64,000 nucleotides of DNA, from NCBI GenBank assembly GCA_020848035.1, contig JADLAX010000031.1:30164-94163 (forward strand), read 5' to 3'. This DNA comes from Anaerolineae bacterium. Lineage in GTDB: Bacteria; Chloroflexota; Anaerolineae; Promineifilales; Promineifilaceae. A model generated the notes under the pieces. The model ran no database searches. It saw only the letters and a program-made list of their open reading frames with translations, and had not been told where the DNA came from. Within the stretch, counting starts at the first letter, position 1. The number at the start of each line of letters is the position of its first letter. Made by a program: the position numbers and the translations under genes. This document shows positions 1 to 7,597 of this stretch, piece after piece.

Positions 1-100
1 GGCAGTGAATGTCCCGCCCAAACAGCCACATCTGCTGGTGCAGCAGCGGTTTAATCTGCTTTTTGTACACCGCCGGATAATTGATCCAATAATTTGCCAT
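1..100 (-). CDS. Unidentified protein, N-terminal fragment cut by window edge
   Basis: Reading leftward from the ATG at 100, an open frame of 33 codons runs off the window. It begins MANYWINYPAVYKKQ and continues through a Trp/Gln-rich stretch. A second ATG directly upstream (103-101) is in frame and could be the true start. I do not recognise the family. The 17-bp palindrome at 106-122 lies immediately upstream and matches two copies in front of the ZnuA-type gene, so the two genes are probably controlled by the same regulator and this one may also concern metal homeostasis (inference). Confidence 0.5.
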   Translation of the reverse strand, partial: MANYWINYPAVYKKQIKPLLHQQMWLFGRDIHC

Positions 101-105
101 CATAG

Positions 106-122
106 TTGATATTTAATATCAT
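106..122. promoter_or_regulatory. Palindromic operator, copy 1 (TTGATA-N5-TATCAT)
   Basis: TTGATATTTAATATCAT is a near-perfect inverted repeat lying 3-6 nt before the start of the cut-off leftward gene. It matches the tandem copies at 1391-1407 and 1408-1424. Overlap with the start region suggests repression. The regulator is unknown; a Zur, MntR or DtxR-type metalloregulator is a guess from the ZnuA context. Confidence 0.55.
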
Positions 123-223
123 TAAAGGCGATAAAAAAACGGCCGTTCGATTATCAATCTCCCGGCCGAAAACATGCCAACTGCAGAGAGACACTGTCCC
201 TCATGCCGCTGTGCCAGTCCAAC

Positions 224-1375
224 TTACTGCAACCCGGCTACAATTGCAGCCACGTTGGCGCGGAACATGCCAATGTAGCTGTCGGCCCCGCTGCCTGCTG
301 GCCCAATTGCCCCAGTGTACAGTTTCAACACCTGCACCTCATCACAGCCAGAAAGCTCACCGGCCACCGTTTGCGCCAGCGCGTCATTTACCGTCGTTTC
401 GGTGAAGAGGGTGCACACACCATGTTCGGCCATGGCGGAAATAAGTTCGGTCAGGTCGCTGGCTGAAGGTTCCGCCACGGTACTCATGCTGGGAATGACG
501 GTACCCAGCACGGTAAACCCATACTCCTCGGCGAAGTAACCAAATGCATCATGATTGGTTACCAGGAAACGATTCTCAGCCGGAATATTCGCCAGCTGTG
601 CTTCGGCATACGCTTCCAGCTCTTCCAAAGCTTCCACGTAGGCAGCGGCATTGGCGGCATACACGGCTGCATTAGCTGGATCAAGATCACTCAGGATATG
701 CTCGACGTTTTCTGCCCACTGCTCCACGTTGTGCACGCTAAACCAGACGTGCGGATCGGCACCGCTGTGCTCATGTTCATGATCTGCTCCTTCTTCAGCG
801 GCCTCACCTTCATGCGCTTCACCTTCGTGGGAATCCTCGGCAAAGGCGCGCGGGCTAATGTTGGCCGAAATCGGCACCACCAGGCTGTCCTCGCCAATGT
901 TGGCCAGGTCGTCAACCAGCCCCTGTTCCAAATCCCAGCCGTTGATAAAGATGACGTTGGCTCCGGCAACGGCCGTTAAATCGCGCGCCGCAGGTTCATA
1001 ACTGTGCGGATCTTGCCCCGCCTCCATCAACACGGTCAGGTCAATCGCCTCGCCACCAACCTGCGCCACCACGTCACCAATAATGCTGGTGGTCGCCACC
1101 ACACGCAGAGACGCACCGTTCAGGTCAACGGCCGTTACCTCTGGCAGCAGCAGCATCTCCGCTTCCGCTTCGTGTTCATGGTCATGTTCTGCCTCGTCGG
1201 CGTGGTCCTCTTCATCCGCGTGCTCATCCGCGTGCTCGTCAGCCTCTGCCGAAGCGTCAGCCGCCTCTGGTTCGGACTCTGCCGTCCCGCCGGAACACCC
1301 CACGGCCGCCACAAGCAGGCCAAGGATGGCAACCACTGCAAAAAACCGTCGCAGTTGCTTCATCATCATGCTCAT
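224..1375 (-). CDS. ZnuA-type zinc/manganese ABC transporter substrate-binding lipoprotein
   Basis: This 383-residue protein captures a divalent metal outside the membrane for an ABC importer (cluster A-1 binding proteins). The N-terminus has a signal peptide with lipobox AVGC (Cys27). A His/Glu/Asp-rich arm fills residues 44-73 and a second lies at 181-205, typical of zinc-specific members. Probable metal ligands are His124 (DPHSYEP), His209 (DPHVWF), His275 (TNHDAF) and Asp365 near the C-terminus. The start at 1375 is fixed by AAGGAG eight bases upstream. Permease and ATPase genes are not in the window. Two tandem operators overlap its promoter, so metal-dependent repression is likely. Zinc is favoured over manganese because of the His-rich arms. 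Confidence 0.92.
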   Translation of the reverse strand: MSMMMKQLRRFFAVVAILGLLVAAVGCSGGTAESEPEAADASAEADEHADEHADEEDHADEAEHDHEHEAEAEMLLLPEVTAVDLNGASLRVVATTSIIGDVVAQVGGEAIDLTVLMEAGQDPHSYEPAARDLTAVAGANVIFINGWDLEQGLVDDLANIGEDSLVVPISANISPRAFAEDSHEGEAHEGEAAEEGADHEHEHSGADPHVWFSVHNVEQWAENVEHILSDLDPANAAVYAANAAAYVEALEELEAYAEAQLANIPAENRFLVTNHDAFGYFAEEYGFTVLGTVIPSMSTVAEPSASDLTELISAMAEHGVCTLFTETTVNDALAQTVAGELSGCDEVQVLKLYTGAIGPAGSGADSYIGMFRANVAAIVAGLQ

Positions 1376-1390
1376 TCTTCAAGCTCCTTA

Positions 1391-1424
1391 TTGATACTTA
1401 ATCTCAATTGATATTTAGTACCAA
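1391..1424. promoter_or_regulatory. Tandem palindromic operators, copies 2 and 3
   Basis: TTGATACTTAATCTCAA (1391-1407) is followed without a gap by TTGATATTTAGTACCAA (1408-1424). With copy 1 they give a consensus of TTGATA-YTTAR-TNYCAA. They begin at the -10 box of the leftward promoter and cover the likely transcription start, a typical repressor position. The abutting layout suggests cooperative binding of two dimers. Confidence 0.6.
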
Positions 1425-1451
1425 ATATAGCCTCGCTTTTTTAGATGTCAA
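1424..1451 (-). promoter_or_regulatory. Sigma70-type promoter of the ZnuA-type gene
   Basis: On the minus strand TTGACA (1451-1446) is followed after 16 bases by TATATT (1429-1424). Transcription would start within the tandem operators and run into the gene starting at 1375. Confidence 0.65.
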
Positions 1452-1504
1452 GTGGCCACCTTTTCCTTTTTTAACCCGCCAAGACGTGTTACCATTGCCT
1501 TATC

Positions 1505-2242
1505 ATGACACCCACACCAGATTCAGATTTGCAGCTGCTCACCCAGGCCGCGCTGTTTGATGGATTGACAGAAACACAGCTGCGCACCATTCAACAACAT
1601 GCCGCCCTGGTGAAAGTGCCCCGGCGCAGCTTCTTCTTTCATCAGGGGGAAGCGGCCACCACTTTTTACCTCATCCGCGAAGGGCAGGTACGCCTGAGCC
1701 AGGTCAACCCGGAAGGCAAGCAGGTAATCATTCACCTGTTTGGGCCGGGTGACGTGCTGGCGGTGATCGTGGTGCTGAGCAATGCCCCTTACCCGCTGTC
1801 GGCTGAAGCAATAACCGATTGTGTTGCCTGGGCCTGGAGCCGGGAAACGGCCGTTCATCTCATGGAACAGTGCCCCCGCCTGGCGATTAACGGGATGGAG
1901 ATGGTGGCCCGGCGCTTCCAGGAGCTGCAAAACCGCTACCGTGAACTCTCCACCGAACGGGTGGAACAGCGGGTGGCCCGCGCCCTCATCCGCCTGATCC
2001 AACAGCGCAACGGCTCCCAGGAGCAAAAACCATACCCCTTGCTGTCGCTGACGCGCCAGGACCTGGCCGAAATGACCGGCACCACCCTCTACACCGTCAG
2101 CCGCATTTGCAGCAGCTGGGAGCAGCAAGGTCTGCTGGAAGCGGGTCGCGAACAGCTGCACGTGCACAACCTGGAAGAACTGAGCAACATTGCCGACGAT
2201 TTACGGCCGTCGGCCGCTAACTTCCCCCCTAAACCAGAATAA
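1505..2242 (+). CDS. Crp/Fnr-family transcriptional regulator
   Basis: This 245-residue regulator has an N-terminal cyclic-nucleotide-binding-type beta-roll (about residues 15-125), a dimerisation helix (about 130-160) and a C-terminal winged helix (about 165-230; LTRQDLAEMTGTTLYTVSR). No cluster of cysteines of the Fnr [4Fe-4S] type is visible, so it probably senses something other than oxygen through a cluster, for example nitrogen oxides. It lies 310 bp before nrfHA on the same strand and is a good candidate for their regulator (inference). There is no Shine-Dalgarno site; TACCAT at 1490-1495 sits nine bases before the ATG, consistent with a leaderless transcript. Confidence 0.9.
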   Translation: MTPTPDSDLQLLTQAALFDGLTETQLRTIQQHAALVKVPRRSFFFHQGEAATTFYLIREGQVRLSQVNPEGKQVIIHLFGPGDVLAVIVVLSNAPYPLSAEAITDCVAWAWSRETAVHLMEQCPRLAINGMEMVARRFQELQNRYRELSTERVEQRVARALIRLIQQRNGSQEQKPYPLLSLTRQDLAEMTGTTLYTVSRICSSWEQQGLLEAGREQLHVHNLEELSNIADDLRPSAANFPPKPE

Positions 2243-2552
2243 CCCCATCTACAACTGGCTTGCCCTACCTGAAACAAAATGGCTCTTTGGGTTTTTAGGG
2301 GGTTGGCACCGAATGGACGCAAATGAACGCTGATTTTCGTGCTAATTCGCGTCAATTCGGTGCAAAAATCAATGTCACCCCACCCTGTCCGAAAGACTCA
2401 CAAAAACCAGCCGCATAAAATTTGCATAAATTTACAACCTGTTATATCAATAGCATGTTGGAAGTTCGGCCACCAAAAAACCCGGTTCCTTGCGCTGGCG
2501 CAAAGACACAACCGCATCCCACCCATAAAATGAAGCGAAAAGGACTTTACCG
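2243..2552. other. Gap of 310 bp before nrfH with an imperfect inverted repeat
   Basis: GCACCGAAT at about 2307 pairs with ATTCGGTGC ending near 2362, enclosing ACGCTGATT-like words of the dispersed intergenic repeat family. The rest is AT-richer (2400-2460) and probably holds the nrf promoter, but I could not find a convincing Fnr or NnrR box. No further gene is apparent. Confidence 0.4.
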
Positions 2553-3056
2553 ATGGGCAATTCCAAACAATCATCCGCTGCGTCACCACCCGCCACTTCC
2601 CGGTGGCCTCACCTGCCGCTGCGCGTCTGGCTGCTGCTGGCGGCCCTGGTTGGCGGCATTGTGGGGCTGGGCGGCTTCACCTTTGTCTATGCCGAAGGCA
2701 CCTCTTACTTCTCTAACGATCCCGCCGCCTGTGTCAACTGCCATATCATGCAAGACGTTTACGACGGCTGGAACCACGGCAGCCATAAAGCCGTAGCCAC
2801 CTGCAACGACTGCCATACCCCGCACACCTTTCTGGAAAAGTACATGATCAAGGGGTTAAACGGCTGGAACCACAGCGTCGCCTTCACCAGCGGCAACTTC
2901 CCAGAACCCATTCAAATTACCGAACTAAACCATGAAGTGGCCCTGGAAAATTGCATCTACTGCCACGGGGAGATGGTGGCGGCCATCAGCCATGAAGGGG
3001 ACGCGGAGCCCACCGACTGCATCCGCTGCCACGCCGGGGTCGGACACGGCCGTTAA
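2553..3056 (+). CDS. nrfH: NrfH-type membrane tetraheme cytochrome c (nitrite reductase electron donor)
   Basis: NrfH passes electrons from the quinol pool to the catalytic subunit NrfA on the outer face of the membrane. The 167-residue protein has one N-terminal transmembrane helix (about 23-46) and four c-type heme motifs: CVNCH (60-64), CNDCH, CIYCH and CIRCH. Met66 just after the first motif matches the unusual Met ligand known in NrfH. The size and heme number fit the NapC/NirT/NrfH family, and the adjacent nrfA settles the subtype. AAAAGGA stands about ten bases before the ATG. Confidence 0.93.
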   Translation: MGNSKQSSAASPPATSRWPHLPLRVWLLLAALVGGIVGLGGFTFVYAEGTSYFSNDPAACVNCHIMQDVYDGWNHGSHKAVATCNDCHTPHTFLEKYMIKGLNGWNHSVAFTSGNFPEPIQITELNHEVALENCIYCHGEMVAAISHEGDAEPTDCIRCHAGVGHGR

Positions 3057-3104
3057 CCAATCTGGCACCTGCCACACCTATTATTTCTAAAATCAGGAGA
3101 GATC

Positions 3105-4442
3105 ATGAGTAACACAACATCACCCGAACCAAACCGCCGCCGCTCCCTTGGCCTGGTCATAGCCGCTTTTGTGGTGGGTCTGGTCGTCATGGGCGGCCTG
3201 GCCCTGCTGCTCACCAATATTCAACAGCGCAAAGCCGAAACGGCCGAATTCCCCCTGCGTGTCGTAGCTATCGATCCCGATGAGCTGGACCCGGCCGTCT
3301 GGGGGCAAAACTTTCCGCGCCAGTACGATGGCTTCATGGGCACCCAGGACGACACCTTCAGCACCCCGTACGGCGGCTCCGTGGTCTACAGCAAACTAGA
3401 GCGCTACCCGGCAATGATCCGCATTTGGGCCGGCTACGCCTTTAGCAAAGACCACAACGAAGAGCGCGGCCATTACTACACCACCATCGACCAGAAAAAC
3501 ACGCAGCGCGTGCAGCTGGTGAGCCAGCCCGGCGCCTGCGCCAACTGCCACGCCGCCGAAGCACCGCAAATGATTGCCGAAATGGGCTGGGAAACGTTTA
3601 ACAAAACGCCCTACAATGAACTGAAAGACAGCCTGCACATTGGCTCGTCCTGCGCCGACTGCCACGACCCGGAAACGATGGAGCTGCGTCTCACCCGCCC
3701 GGCCCTCATCAACGCGCTGGAGGCCGAAGGCGTTGATTGGACCCAGGCCAGCCGCCAGGAAATGCGCACCTACGTTTGCGCCCAATGCCACGTGGAATAT
3801 TACTTCCTGGGTGACAACAAAGTGCTCACCTTCCCCTGGAGCCAGGGAAAGAACATCGACGACATCGCCAACCATTACGACGAGTATGGCTTTTCCGACT
3901 GGACCCACGCCGAAACCAACGCGCCAATGATCAAAATTCAGCATCCCGAATACGAAATGTGGACCACTGGTCTGCACGCCCAGTCTGGCGTCTCTTGCGC
4001 CGACTGCCACATGCCGTACATTCGCGAGGGCGCGGTGAAAATTTCTGACCACCACCTGCGCAGCCCGCTGGCCACCATCAACGAGTCTTGCCAGACCTGC
4101 CATCAGCAAGACGCAGAGCTGCTAGAAGAGCGCATCATCACTATCCAGGACCGTACGGCCGAACTCCTGCGCCTGGCCGAAGATGCCATTCTGGACGCCA
4201 TCGACGCGATCGTGGCCGCCCAGGACGCCGGGGCCACCGATGCCCAACTGGAAGAAGCGCGTAATCTGCACCGCCAGGCTTCACTGCGCTGGGACTTTGT
4301 CTCCAGCGAAAACAGCACCGGCTTCCACAGCCCGCAAGAAGCCGCCCGCGTCCTGGCCCTGTCGATTGATTATGCCCGCCAGGCCCAGCTTGCCGCCCTG
4401 CAAATCACCAATAGTTTGGCGACAACGGCCGTAAACGATTAA
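3105..4442 (+). CDS. nrfA: Cytochrome c nitrite reductase, ammonia-forming (NrfA)
   Basis: NrfA reduces nitrite to ammonium with six electrons. The 445-residue protein has an N-terminal membrane helix (about 15-38) serving as signal or anchor, then five heme motifs: CANCH (145-149), CADCH, CAQCH, CADCH and CQTCH. The active-site heme, normally bound by CxxCK, has CxxCH here, as in a minority of NrfA clades. Family residues around the site are visible: Tyr after CAQCHVE and His in KIQHPE. The C-terminal helical region (about 345-440) is the usual dimer part. It follows nrfH by 48 bp with AGGAGAG before the ATG, so the two form an operon closed by the terminator at 4474. Confidence 0.95.
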   Translation: MSNTTSPEPNRRRSLGLVIAAFVVGLVVMGGLALLLTNIQQRKAETAEFPLRVVAIDPDELDPAVWGQNFPRQYDGFMGTQDDTFSTPYGGSVVYSKLERYPAMIRIWAGYAFSKDHNEERGHYYTTIDQKNTQRVQLVSQPGACANCHAAEAPQMIAEMGWETFNKTPYNELKDSLHIGSSCADCHDPETMELRLTRPALINALEAEGVDWTQASRQEMRTYVCAQCHVEYYFLGDNKVLTFPWSQGKNIDDIANHYDEYGFSDWTHAETNAPMIKIQHPEYEMWTTGLHAQSGVSCADCHMPYIREGAVKISDHHLRSPLATINESCQTCHQQDAELLEERIITIQDRTAELLRLAEDAILDAIDAIVAAQDAGATDAQLEEARNLHRQASLRWDFVSSENSTGFHSPQEAARVLALSIDYARQAQLAALQITNSLATTAVND

Positions 4443-4473
4443 TCAACCTCCATTCGCAAGATTGGCCCACTCT

Positions 4474-4507
4474 AAAAGCCTGCCGGACCATCATCCGGCA
4501 GGCTTTT
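4474..4507 (+). terminator. Rho-independent terminator of nrfHA
   Basis: AAAAGCCTGCCGGA (4474-4487) pairs perfectly with TCCGGCAGGCTTTT (4494-4507) around a six-base loop and runs into a T tract. Confidence 0.92.
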
Positions 4508-4647
4508 TCTTACCCCCGCAGCAACGAGATGTTGCCCCTTTGACCCTGAAATGGTATGAACAGGGGTGAGGGTTGGCGCAACGGCCGTAACCCCAAATTT
4601 ACCAATCCAAACACGGTCAACATCGAACGCACGCTTTCTGATTTATG

Positions 4648-4706
4648 ATCAAAGATTTCACAGATTTAGCAGATTTTCAATCTTTTCAATCTGCGAAATC
4701 TTTGAT
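4648..4706. repeat. Dispersed hairpin repeat, GCAGATT family
   Basis: ATCAAAGATTTC...GCAGATT (4648-4676) faces AATCTGCGAAATCTTTGAT (4688-4706). The right arm is nearly identical to that at 19620-19646. Together with the terminator this is the only content I can see in the 323-bp gap 4443-4765. Confidence 0.75.
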
Positions 4707-4765
4707 AAAAGCCTTTTTCAAGCACGCGATTTGACGAAGACCCGAAAAAGAGTAATCACCGCACT

Positions 4766-6052
4766 ATGAATTTCCAACTTTTGCATCCCCGCGACCAGCT
4801 TGTGGCCATCATGAACCGCATTTACCACAACGGCATGACCACCCTCAGCGGTGGCAATCTTTCCATCAAAGACGACAACGGCGATATCTGGATCACCCCC
4901 TCTGGCATCGACAAGGGCAAGCTGACACCGCGAGACATGATGTGCATTAAGGCCGATGGCACCGTCGAAGGACCGCACAAACCGTCGTCCGAGTTTCCCT
5001 TCCACCGGGCCATCTACCGCCTGCGGCCCGATCTGAACGCCATTGTCCATGCCCACCCCCCGGCACTGGTTGCCTTCAGCATCGTGCGCGAGGTGCCCGA
5101 CACCCGCATCATCCCCCAGGCCAACCGCATCTGCGGGCCAGTGGGCTACGCCCCCTATGCCCTGCCCGGCAGCGAAAAACTGGGCGAAAACATCGCCCAG
5201 ACCTTTGCCGAAGGGTACAACATCGTCATTTTAGAGAATCACGGCATGGCGTCGGCCGGGGCCACCCTGCTAGATGCCTTTCATCGGCTGGAGACGCTCG
5301 ACTTTTGCGCCCGCACCCTCATCCGTGCCCGTGCCCTGGGCCGGGTGCAAACGCTGGCCGAGCCAGCTCTGAACCTGTTTGACCATCGCCACAACCTGCT
5401 GCCAGAGTTTGTGCCCACCGCCCACAGCAGCCGCGAACGGGAACTGCGCCAGCAAATTGTGGAGATCACCGTCCGGGCCTGCCACCGCCACCTGATGAGC
5501 AGCACCGAAGGTGTCGTCTCGGCGCGGCTGGACGCCGACAGCTTCCTCATCACGCCCACCGGCCACGACCGGCTCTCGCTGACCGTTGAGGATATTGTGC
5601 TGGTACGCCAGGGGGTGCGTGAAGCGGGCAAACTACCCAGCCGGTCGGTGCGGCTGCATGGGGCGATTTATGCGCAGCATCCGGGCATCCACTGCGTAAT
5701 GACGGCGCAAAGCCCCAACGCCACAGCGTACGCCATCACCGCCGCCAAATTTGATTCGCGCACCATCCCCGAAAGCTTCATTTTGCTGCGCGACATTCCG
5801 CTCATTCCTTTCAAAACGCTCTACACTCAGGCCGAAGCCATCGCGGAAATGGTCTCACTGCGCACGCCGGTGCTGCTGGTGCAAAACGATTGTGTGCTGA
5901 CGGTGGGCACGGACGTCCTGAATGCTTTCGACCGACTGGAAGTGGCGGAGTACAGTGCGCGATCGTTGATTGATACGGCCGTCCTCGGCCCCCTCGTCCC
6001 CATTGGCGATGCCGAAATACACGACCTGGAACACGCTTTTGGGCTGCTGTAA
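4766..6052 (+). CDS. Tandem class II aldolase/adducin-domain protein, second domain degenerate
   Basis: The 428 residues form two consecutive class II aldolase folds, about 1-205 and 217-428. Members of this family cleave or epimerise sugar phosphates such as fuculose- or ribulose-phosphate using a zinc bound by three His. The first domain keeps the key residues: Glu76 (SSEFPFH), His95 and His97 (HAHPP) and His159 (ENHGM). In the second the same places read SRSVRLHG, MTAQSP and VQNDCV, so the Glu and all three His are gone. It is probably a structural partner domain. The usual family length is near 210-230, so this is a duplication-fusion. No sugar pathway genes lie nearby and the substrate is unknown. 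Confidence 0.85.
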   Translation: MNFQLLHPRDQLVAIMNRIYHNGMTTLSGGNLSIKDDNGDIWITPSGIDKGKLTPRDMMCIKADGTVEGPHKPSSEFPFHRAIYRLRPDLNAIVHAHPPALVAFSIVREVPDTRIIPQANRICGPVGYAPYALPGSEKLGENIAQTFAEGYNIVILENHGMASAGATLLDAFHRLETLDFCARTLIRARALGRVQTLAEPALNLFDHRHNLLPEFVPTAHSSRERELRQQIVEITVRACHRHLMSSTEGVVSARLDADSFLITPTGHDRLSLTVEDIVLVRQGVREAGKLPSRSVRLHGAIYAQHPGIHCVMTAQSPNATAYAITAAKFDSRTIPESFILLRDIPLIPFKTLYTQAEAIAEMVSLRTPVLLVQNDCVLTVGTDVLNAFDRLEVAEYSARSLIDTAVLGPLVPIGDAEIHDLEHAFGLL

Positions 6053-6063
6053 CCACGACAACC

Positions 6064-6103
6064 GCTGATCGCTGCCAAAAATATACCTTGTTGGCAGCGA
6101 TCA
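6064..6103. repeat. Perfect long hairpin between aldolase and receiver genes
   Basis: CTGATCGCTGCCAA and TTGGCAGCGATCAG form a 14-bp perfect stem around a 12-base loop. No T tract follows, so it is either a processing or stabilising hairpin at the mRNA end or a weak terminator. Confidence 0.65.
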
Positions 6104-6216
6104 GGTTTGCTAACATCAACCTACATATCGATCACTTCTCCAAATATGGCGGTACTTACACCTCCCATCTGGCGCAACCGAACATTCCTGCAGCGGATGG
6201 GGCAAGCGGCAATCTA

Positions 6217-6687
6217 ATGAATGATGCTGGCAACAGCAGCGAAACAGAAAATATCAACGTCTTTCTCATCGACGACCACCAGCTGATTCGGGAGGTCATC
6301 GGCCGATTGATAGAAAAAACAGCGGGCCTCACCTTCTGCGGTGCGGCCGCCTCCGCCGCCGAAGCCCTCGAAAAATTGCCTCTTTGCCAACCCAAACCAG
6401 ACGTCGCCCTGGTTGATCTCTCGCTGGGCCAGACAAATGGCATGACCCTCATCCGTCTCCTGAGCCAACTACAGCCCGACCTCCGCATCCTGGTCATCTC
6501 CAGTCACGAAGAAAGCCGCTTTGCTCCGTTGGCGTTGGCCGCCGGGGCACATGGCTATCTCATGAAAAAAGATGGCATTGATTTAGGCATCGCCGTACAC
6601 GAGGTGTATAACGGCCGTATCTACCTCAGCCACTCCATGCAGGCATGGCATAACAAACACAACAACAATGACCAGCCAACGTCATGA
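6217..6687 (+). CDS. Stand-alone response-regulator receiver domain
   Basis: This 156-residue protein is a single CheY-like receiver: acidic pair Asp19-Asp20, phospho-acceptor Asp67 (ALVDLSLG), Ser in VISSHEE and Lys in YLMKKDG. The sequence resembles the NarL-type receiver subfamily, but no helix-turn-helix follows; the protein ends with a polar tail rich in His and Asn. No histidine kinase is in the window. It could act as a phosphate sink, a protein-protein switch or a broken NarL-type regulator. I start at ATG 6217, shortly before the domain; a longer frame exists upstream from a TTG but would cover the hairpin. Confidence 0.85.
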   Translation: MNDAGNSSETENINVFLIDDHQLIREVIGRLIEKTAGLTFCGAAASAAEALEKLPLCQPKPDVALVDLSLGQTNGMTLIRLLSQLQPDLRILVISSHEESRFAPLALAAGAHGYLMKKDGIDLGIAVHEVYNGRIYLSHSMQAWHNKHNNNDQPTS

Positions 6688-6692
6688 AACAC

Positions 6693-6726
6693 AAAAAAAG
6701 CCATCCCGCAGCGGGATGGCTTTTTC
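6693..6726. terminator. Bidirectional terminator between convergent genes
   Basis: AAAAAAGCCATCCCGC and GCGGGATGGCTTTTT form a tight stem with A and T tracts on both sides, serving the receiver gene and the leftward gene ending at 6748. Confidence 0.93.
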
Positions 6727-6747
6727 ATTTTGAACAGACGCAAAAAA

Positions 6748-7518
6748 CTAGCGAATGCTAACAGGAATCTCCTGCGACAGCGTGTAGAACGTACCGCCGC
6801 CGTTCAGGCAGTTCTGGTAGCCATCAAAGCACACAACCAGCCGCAGGGTGTAATCGCCTGTCTCTGGGAGAGACATCCACGACGGCCAGCTGAGCCCTTC
6901 TGGCGGCATGACGTCGTTGTTGCCGCCCCAGTTGTTCTGGTACCAGGCCACAACGTCTTGCCCGTTACGCCGCGGCATAACACCGATGGTGGAATAGGGC
7001 ACACCCGCGCCAGAAGTGTTGCCCACCCGCCATTCATACCAGATTTGCCCACCGGGCGTCAGCGAGGTGCGCCAGCTTTGCAGGGCAAAACTTTCGCCCA
7101 CCAAACCCCGCGCATTGGCGGGCTGTGGCCCGCTGGGGGTTGGGGTGTTGGTCGGGGGGACCGGCGTATTGGTGACCGGTACGGCCGTTGGCAGCGGTAC
7201 ATTCGTGGGCGGCACGTTAGTTGCCGTGCTGACGGGCAGCGGCGTTTCCGTTGGCGGCAGCGTGGCCGTCGCTGTGGGTGAAGGTGGCAGGGTGTTGGTG
7301 GGCAAAATCTCCACCACCGCCGGTGGCAGCACCGTGGGCGAAGCGGGTACGGCCGTTTCGGTCGCAGGCACATCGGTGGGTTGTTCAGCAACCGTGTCGG
7401 CGGTGGGTTCAACGGCCGTCTGGTTGTCTTGTAATAACAGCACCGCCGCTACAACCAATAACAAAATCAATACGCCCATGGCACCAATTAAAACGTTACG
7501 CAACGTCGAATTATTCAT
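6748..7518 (-). CDS. Membrane-anchored protein with Pro/Thr linker and C-terminal Ig-like region
   Basis: The 256-residue protein has a short basic N-terminus, one transmembrane helix (about 8-30), a low-complexity Pro/Thr/Val linker (about 35-140) with PTNTP-type repeats, and a globular C-terminus of about 115 residues rich in Trp and beta-prone sequence (EWRVGN, YTLRLVVCFDG). The last part contains two Cys that could form a disulfide and looks like an extracellular carbohydrate- or protein-binding beta-sandwich. The layout implies display on the cell surface. I cannot name the C-terminal domain. AGGAG directly upstream supports the start. Confidence 0.75.
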   Translation of the reverse strand: MNNSTLRNVLIGAMGVLILLLVVAAVLLLQDNQTAVEPTADTVAEQPTDVPATETAVPASPTVLPPAVVEILPTNTLPPSPTATATLPPTETPLPVSTATNVPPTNVPLPTAVPVTNTPVPPTNTPTPSGPQPANARGLVGESFALQSWRTSLTPGGQIWYEWRVGNTSGAGVPYSTIGVMPRRNGQDVVAWYQNNWGGNNDVMPPEGLSWPSWMSLPETGDYTLRLVVCFDGYQNCLNGGGTFYTLSQEIPVSIR

Positions 7519-7538
7519 AGACTCTCCTAAAAATCGTG

Positions 7539-7597
7539 GCTGGTGGATAGTGGCTGGTGCGAACCACTAGCCATTATCCACCAGCAACTATCCACCA
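7539..7597. repeat. Dispersed-type hairpin with GGTGGATAGTGGCTGG words
   Basis: GTGGCTGGTGGATAGTGGCT is answered by AGCCATTATCCACCAGC and a further ATCCAC copy. It fills the space between the leftward genes ending at 7588 and starting at 7518. Confidence 0.65.

Noticed and set aside
2400..2552. Fnr or NnrR box before nrfH
   Set aside because: Only an ATCAA half site near 2446 is present; the other half does not match TTGAT or TTGAC.
4560..4765. Small coding gene before the aldolase
   Set aside because: The open frame 4566-4769 is made of repeat arms, has no ribosome site and overlaps the aldolase start.
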